Of a DNA stretch of 17,806 bases, positions 15,909 through 17,806 are shown piece after piece (position 1 is the first letter of the stretch; each line of letters starts with the position of its first letter). The position numbers were made by a program, and so were the translations under genes. The DNA lies in the NCBI GenBank assembly GCA_964365905.1, contig CAYIRQ010000013.1, positions 1 through 17,806 on the forward strand, written 5' to 3'. The DNA is from CAYIRQ01 sp964365905 (GTDB lineage: Bacteria; Patescibacteriota; Gracilibacteria; Peribacterales; Peribacteraceae). The notes beneath the pieces were generated by a model. That model saw nothing but the letters and a program-made list of their open reading frames with translations, did no database searches and was not told the origin of the DNA.

Positions 15909-15983
15909 CCTCTCTCCCATGGGGAGAGAGCGAGAGTGAGGGGGAACAACAAAATCCCCACCTTCTCCCCACGGGAGAAGGGA
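15909..15983. repeat. C/G-rich palindromic repeat, copy 3
   Basis: The left half CTCTCTCCC-ATG-GGGAGAGAG with CGAGAGTGAGGGGG matches copy 2 closely. The right half is CCCC, then CCTTCTCCC-CAC-GGGAGAAGG. It starts about two bases after the pgi stop and ends about three bases before the trxA -10. Without a T-tract the right half is a poor terminator. Confidence 0.8.
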
Positions 15984-15985
15984 TG

Positions 15986-15991
15986 TATAAT
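15986..15991 (+). promoter_or_regulatory. Consensus -10 of trxA, leaderless position
   Basis: TATAAT ends six bases before the ATG at 15998. Transcription would begin on the A of the start codon. There is no ribosome-binding site, and no clear -35 because the preceding DNA is the palindromic repeat. Confidence 0.6.
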
Positions 15992-15997
15992 AACTCT

Positions 15998-16315
15998 ATG
16001 TCCGACGTCACCGACGCAACATTTGATCAGGAAGTTCTCAAAAGCACAGGTGTTGTCCTCGTGGATTTCTGGGCATCGTGGTGCGGGCCGTGCAAGGCGA
16101 TGCATCCGGTGATCGATGAAGTGAGCAAGAAGTATGAAGGAAAGGTGAAGATTGCGAAGGTGAATGTGGATGAGAATGTCGAGGCGCCCGGGAAATACGG
16201 TGTCATGAGCATTCCCTCGTTCTTCATTTTCAAAGGAGGACAGGTGGTCGGTTCATTCGTCGGAGTGAAGACGGTGGATTTTGTGAGTGGAGAACTTGAG
16301 AAAGCGCTGAAATAG
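15998..16315 (+). CDS. trxA: Thioredoxin
   Basis: A cytoplasmic dithiol reductase. The 105 residues have the active site WASWCGPCK (25-33, C29 and C32) and the conserved cis-proline P73 in MSIPSFFIF, with DENVEAPGKYGV matching the usual D-x-N..A..Y-x-V pattern. An in-frame ATG at 15983 would add five residues but overlaps the TATAAT, so 15998 is preferred. A small membrane protein gene follows after two bases and is probably co-transcribed. No signal peptide is present, so it acts in the cytoplasm. Confidence 0.95.
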   Translation: MSDVTDATFDQEVLKSTGVVLVDFWASWCGPCKAMHPVIDEVSKKYEGKVKIAKVNVDENVEAPGKYGVMSIPSFFIFKGGQVVGSFVGVKTVDFVSGELEKALK

Positions 16316-16317
16316 TT

Positions 16318-16557
16318 ATGTTCAAAGGTCTCCTCGCTATCGCCGCCGCCTTCGTCTTCATCAAATACCGCGAGAAGATTGTGGAGCTCACGGGGAAATT
16401 TGCGTGGGCGGAGAAGTACCTCGGTTCCGGTGGCACCTACAATCTCATGGTCATCCTCGGGATTATTTTCTTCTTCTGGGGCATCGCATCGATGACGGGA
16501 ACGACCGGCGTCTTCCTTGCACCCCTTCGGGGGATTTTCTCGATGGGGGGGATGTAA
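16318..16557 (+). CDS. Small hypothetical membrane protein
   Basis: No family is recognised. The 79 residues have two hydrophobic stretches (about 3-16, FKGLLAIAAAFVFI, and 42-60, YNLMVILGIIFFFWGIASM) separated by a basic amphipathic loop, so probably a hairpin in the membrane. The C-terminus is glycine- and methionine-rich. The ATG lies two bases after the trxA stop. Its last 28 codons overlap a sequence repeated at 17423-17506, and this copy is the intact one. Near the end CCCC-TTCG-GGGG (16522-16533) forms a UUCG tetraloop hairpin followed by ATTTTCT, which may serve as a weak terminator inside the gene. Confidence 0.7.
   Translation: MFKGLLAIAAAFVFIKYREKIVELTGKFAWAEKYLGSGGTYNLMVILGIIFFFWGIASMTGTTGVFLAPLRGIFSMGGM
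16471..16555 (+). repeat. Left 85-bp direct repeat (3' end of the small membrane gene)
   Basis: It runs from TTCTTCTGGGGCATCGCA to GGGGATGT and matches 17423-17506 with five substitutions and one missing G. It contains the UUCG hairpin. It flanks the toxin-antitoxin pair on the left. Confidence 0.9.
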
Positions 16558-16567
16558 ACAGTTGGCA

Positions 16568-17014
16568 TCATACTGCCTCCTGAATCTTCTTTGCAGTGAT
16601 GAAGGGAAATGGGTGAAAATCAGTCACATTCTCTGTGACAATGAGGTGGACCCCCGCATCCCGCATGGTCTCAGCAAGGAAGAGGTCGTACCAAACGGCA
16701 CCATGGACGTCTTTGTCCGCTCCCGTCCGTGCTGCCCGCATCACTGTTCCCCGTTTCGGATAGATCTTCGTGAGTCTGCGTGACTGGTAGAGTTCCTGCA
16801 CCATGCGGAGCACGTCTGCAGGAGGCAGTGGTTTTTCCACGAAACGCGCGTTCGTGACGACCGCGGCGAATTCCGTCAGGTTCTGCGGCGCGATACAGTA
16901 GTGATCGCTCTTGGAGAGCCCCCGTGCGACAAGCAGCGCCGCTGCCGCATGCAAGGGAGATGCCACATTTGCAGCATGGACAAGGACATTCGTATCGAGG
17001 AGAGCGCGTGCCAT
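16568..17014 (-). CDS. PIN-domain (VapC-like) toxin
   Basis: A probable endoribonuclease toxin of a type II system. The 148 residues carry the PIN-domain acidic residues: D8 in LLDTNVLVHA, E48 in NLTEFAAVV, an aspartate in DVHGAVWYDLFLAETM (about 111-118) and the late motif IVTENVTDFHPF. Family members use these to bind Mg2+ and cut RNA. It lies 29 bases after the antitoxin gene, the usual antitoxin-first order, with no strong ribosome-binding site. It converges on the small membrane gene. All catalytic positions look intact, so it is probably functional. Its RNA target is unknown. Confidence 0.88.
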   Translation of the reverse strand: MARALLDTNVLVHAANVASPLHAAAALLVARGLSKSDHYCIAPQNLTEFAAVVTNARFVEKPLPPADVLRMVQELYQSRRLTKIYPKRGTVMRAARTGADKDVHGAVWYDLFLAETMRDAGVHLIVTENVTDFHPFPFITAKKIQEAV

Positions 17015-17043
17015 GGATGAGTGAGCAGGATCAAACGATGAAT

Positions 17044-17325
17044 CTATTCATAGAGGTGTTCCCGTGTCATTGGCAGGGATATTGTTCCCATATCCACTGC
17101 TCCCAGAGGATCAGGTTGCTCTTTTGTTCGATCCTTACGATGTTTCCACGGTTGCACGATCGTGGGATGCTCCTGCATCTTCAAATACGCATGCAGAGCA
17201 AACACCCGCGAAGGTTTCCCTTCACGAAAAACAAGGACAACAGGCTCTCCATTGTGAGTGCCGTGATCCAAAATGCGCTTGGAAACCCTGCGAGGCATGG
17301 AACTGAATTTTTTACGTTGTTTCAT
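17044..17325 (-). CDS. Phd/YefM-like antitoxin
   Basis: The partner of the PIN toxin. The segment VSKRILDHGTHNGEPVVLVFREGKPSRVFALHAYLKMQE (about 14-52) follows the Phd/YefM pattern of an N-terminal DNA-binding strand and helix with GEPVV..R.GKP. The remaining 40 residues are charged and probably disordered, the part that usually wraps the toxin. The start is the ATG at 17325; an ATG at 17298 (MPRRVSKR) would remove nine residues and is equally plausible. The A/T-rich DNA at 17326-17400 upstream is likely the promoter and self-regulatory region, though I cannot pick out one clear promoter. Confidence 0.75.
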   Translation of the reverse strand: MKQRKKFSSMPRRVSKRILDHGTHNGEPVVLVFREGKPSRVFALHAYLKMQEHPTIVQPWKHRKDRTKEQPDPLGAVDMGTISLPMTREHLYE

Positions 17326-17422
17326 AAAATATTAGTGAAATATCGTAGAACGAATATACTCTATAGAAAATTATTTGCACGATCAAGTATGTTGTGAACA
17401 ACTTTTGTGTGCGGAGATTCGA

Positions 17423-17506
17423 TTCTTCTGGGGCATCGCAGCGATGACGGGAACGACCGACGTCTTCCTCACGCCCCTTCGGGGGATTTTCTCGATGGGG
17501 GGATGT
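17423..17506 (+). repeat. Right 84-bp direct repeat
   Basis: It matches 16471-16555 with five base changes. One G is missing in the final G run, so the reading frame no longer ends at ATG-TAA and runs on into unrelated sequence. The UUCG hairpin (17474-17485) is preserved. Confidence 0.9.
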
Positions 17507-17653
17507 GATGGTGGAGCTGGAGGGAATTTCTGGGAACGAAATTTTGATCTGCTTGAACTGGCCAAAAAGTTCACAGAACTCAAATTCTCACTCGATTGCA
17601 TCACAATGATCCTAAACAGCCAAGTGGAGAAAAAAGACAACCTGATCCTGTAA
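17423..17653 (+). pseudogene. Fragment of the small membrane gene fused to unknown sequence
   Basis: The frame reads FFWGIAAMTGTTDVFLTPLRGIFSMGG, the end of the 16318 gene with a few changes, then shifts because of the missing G and continues for about 47 codons (..FDLLELAKKFTELKFSLD..) to a TAA at 17651. The second part looks like plausible coding sequence but I do not recognise it. There is no start codon with a ribosome-binding site. It is best read as a remnant. Confidence 0.4.
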
Positions 17654-17806
17654 TCATGGGACAGTCAATGAGCTGTCGGGAACGATTGGGAACTTTCGGG
17701 TCCTGATTGACGTAATAGGTCTTTATGTACAAGATGTGTTTCCCTATGAAGCCTGCATTTACCCCTCAAATGCCCCACCTGGACGAGGTGAAATAAAGAG
17801 CAGGTT
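17654..17806. other. Right-end region without a convincing gene
   Basis: It holds GACAG-N8-CTGTC (a small inverted repeat near 17663-17680), two GGGAAC words ten bases apart, TTGACG-17-CAAGAT (17707-17735) as a weak promoter, a 16-codon frame at 17746-17796 (MKPAFTPQMPHLDEVK) and an inverted CACCT-GGACG-AGGTG. It could be the end of a mobile element or a gene start beyond the window; the sequence alone does not decide. Confidence 0.3.

Larger units (their letters stand above)
16471..17506. mobile_element. Putative inserted toxin-antitoxin island bounded by direct repeats
   Basis: Two copies of an 84-85 bp sequence in the same orientation enclose about 870 bp holding only the PIN toxin and its antitoxin. 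The left copy completes the small membrane gene; the right copy has no matching upstream gene. This resembles insertion that restores the 3' end of its target. No integrase or transposase is present, so the mechanism is unknown and tandem duplication is an alternative. Confidence 0.45.

Overview
The window looks like a chromosomal segment of a reduced-genome bacterium, most likely Patescibacteria/CPR and perhaps the Peregrinibacteria/Peribacteria branch. This is inference from protein style: a short HrcA, a YerC-like TrpR-family regulator, a soluble VirD4/TraG-like ATPase with a long charged tail, a lysine-extended L31, compact housekeeping enzymes and almost no Shine-Dalgarno sequences. There is no rRNA, tRNA, CRISPR array or complete insertion sequence that I can see.

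Layout. 1-72 is the end of an unknown gene. glyA (serine hydroxymethyltransferase) and a dagK-like lipid kinase follow as a pair. A convergent membrane-protein gene and a divergent gene for a secreted cysteine-rich protein share a symmetric promoter near 2520. A minus-strand operon runs hrcA, VirD4-like ATPase, mntA, hepT (7374 to 3283), headed by a CIRCE element. A yerC/trpR-like regulator faces an overlapping gyrA-rpmE pair (11318 to 8209). Then come rsmI, a small hypothetical gene, a type I asparaginase-like gene (minus), ruvA, pgi, and trxA with a small membrane protein. The right end holds a PIN-toxin/Phd-like antitoxin pair lying between two copies of an 84-85 bp sequence, then a stretch with no clear gene.

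The housekeeping genes cover one-carbon metabolism (GlyA), glycolysis (Pgi), DNA topology and recombination (GyrA, RuvA), ribosome function (L31, RsmI) and redox (TrxA). Two toxin-antitoxin systems and the ATPase are the accessory part.

The most unusual content is between genes. (1) Arrays of degenerate 7-8 bp words, three of them as facing inverted pairs, sit tightly against stop and start codons. (2) Dispersed repeats beginning GTCATGCTGAG and C/G-rich CCTCTCCC..GGGAGAGG palindromes recur, and one lies inside the gyrA coding sequence while others supply stop codons. (3) rsmI has a second, diverged copy of its first ten codons 90 bp upstream. (4) Many gene starts carry a TANNNT hexamer exactly 6-7 bases before the start codon, suggesting leaderless mRNAs.
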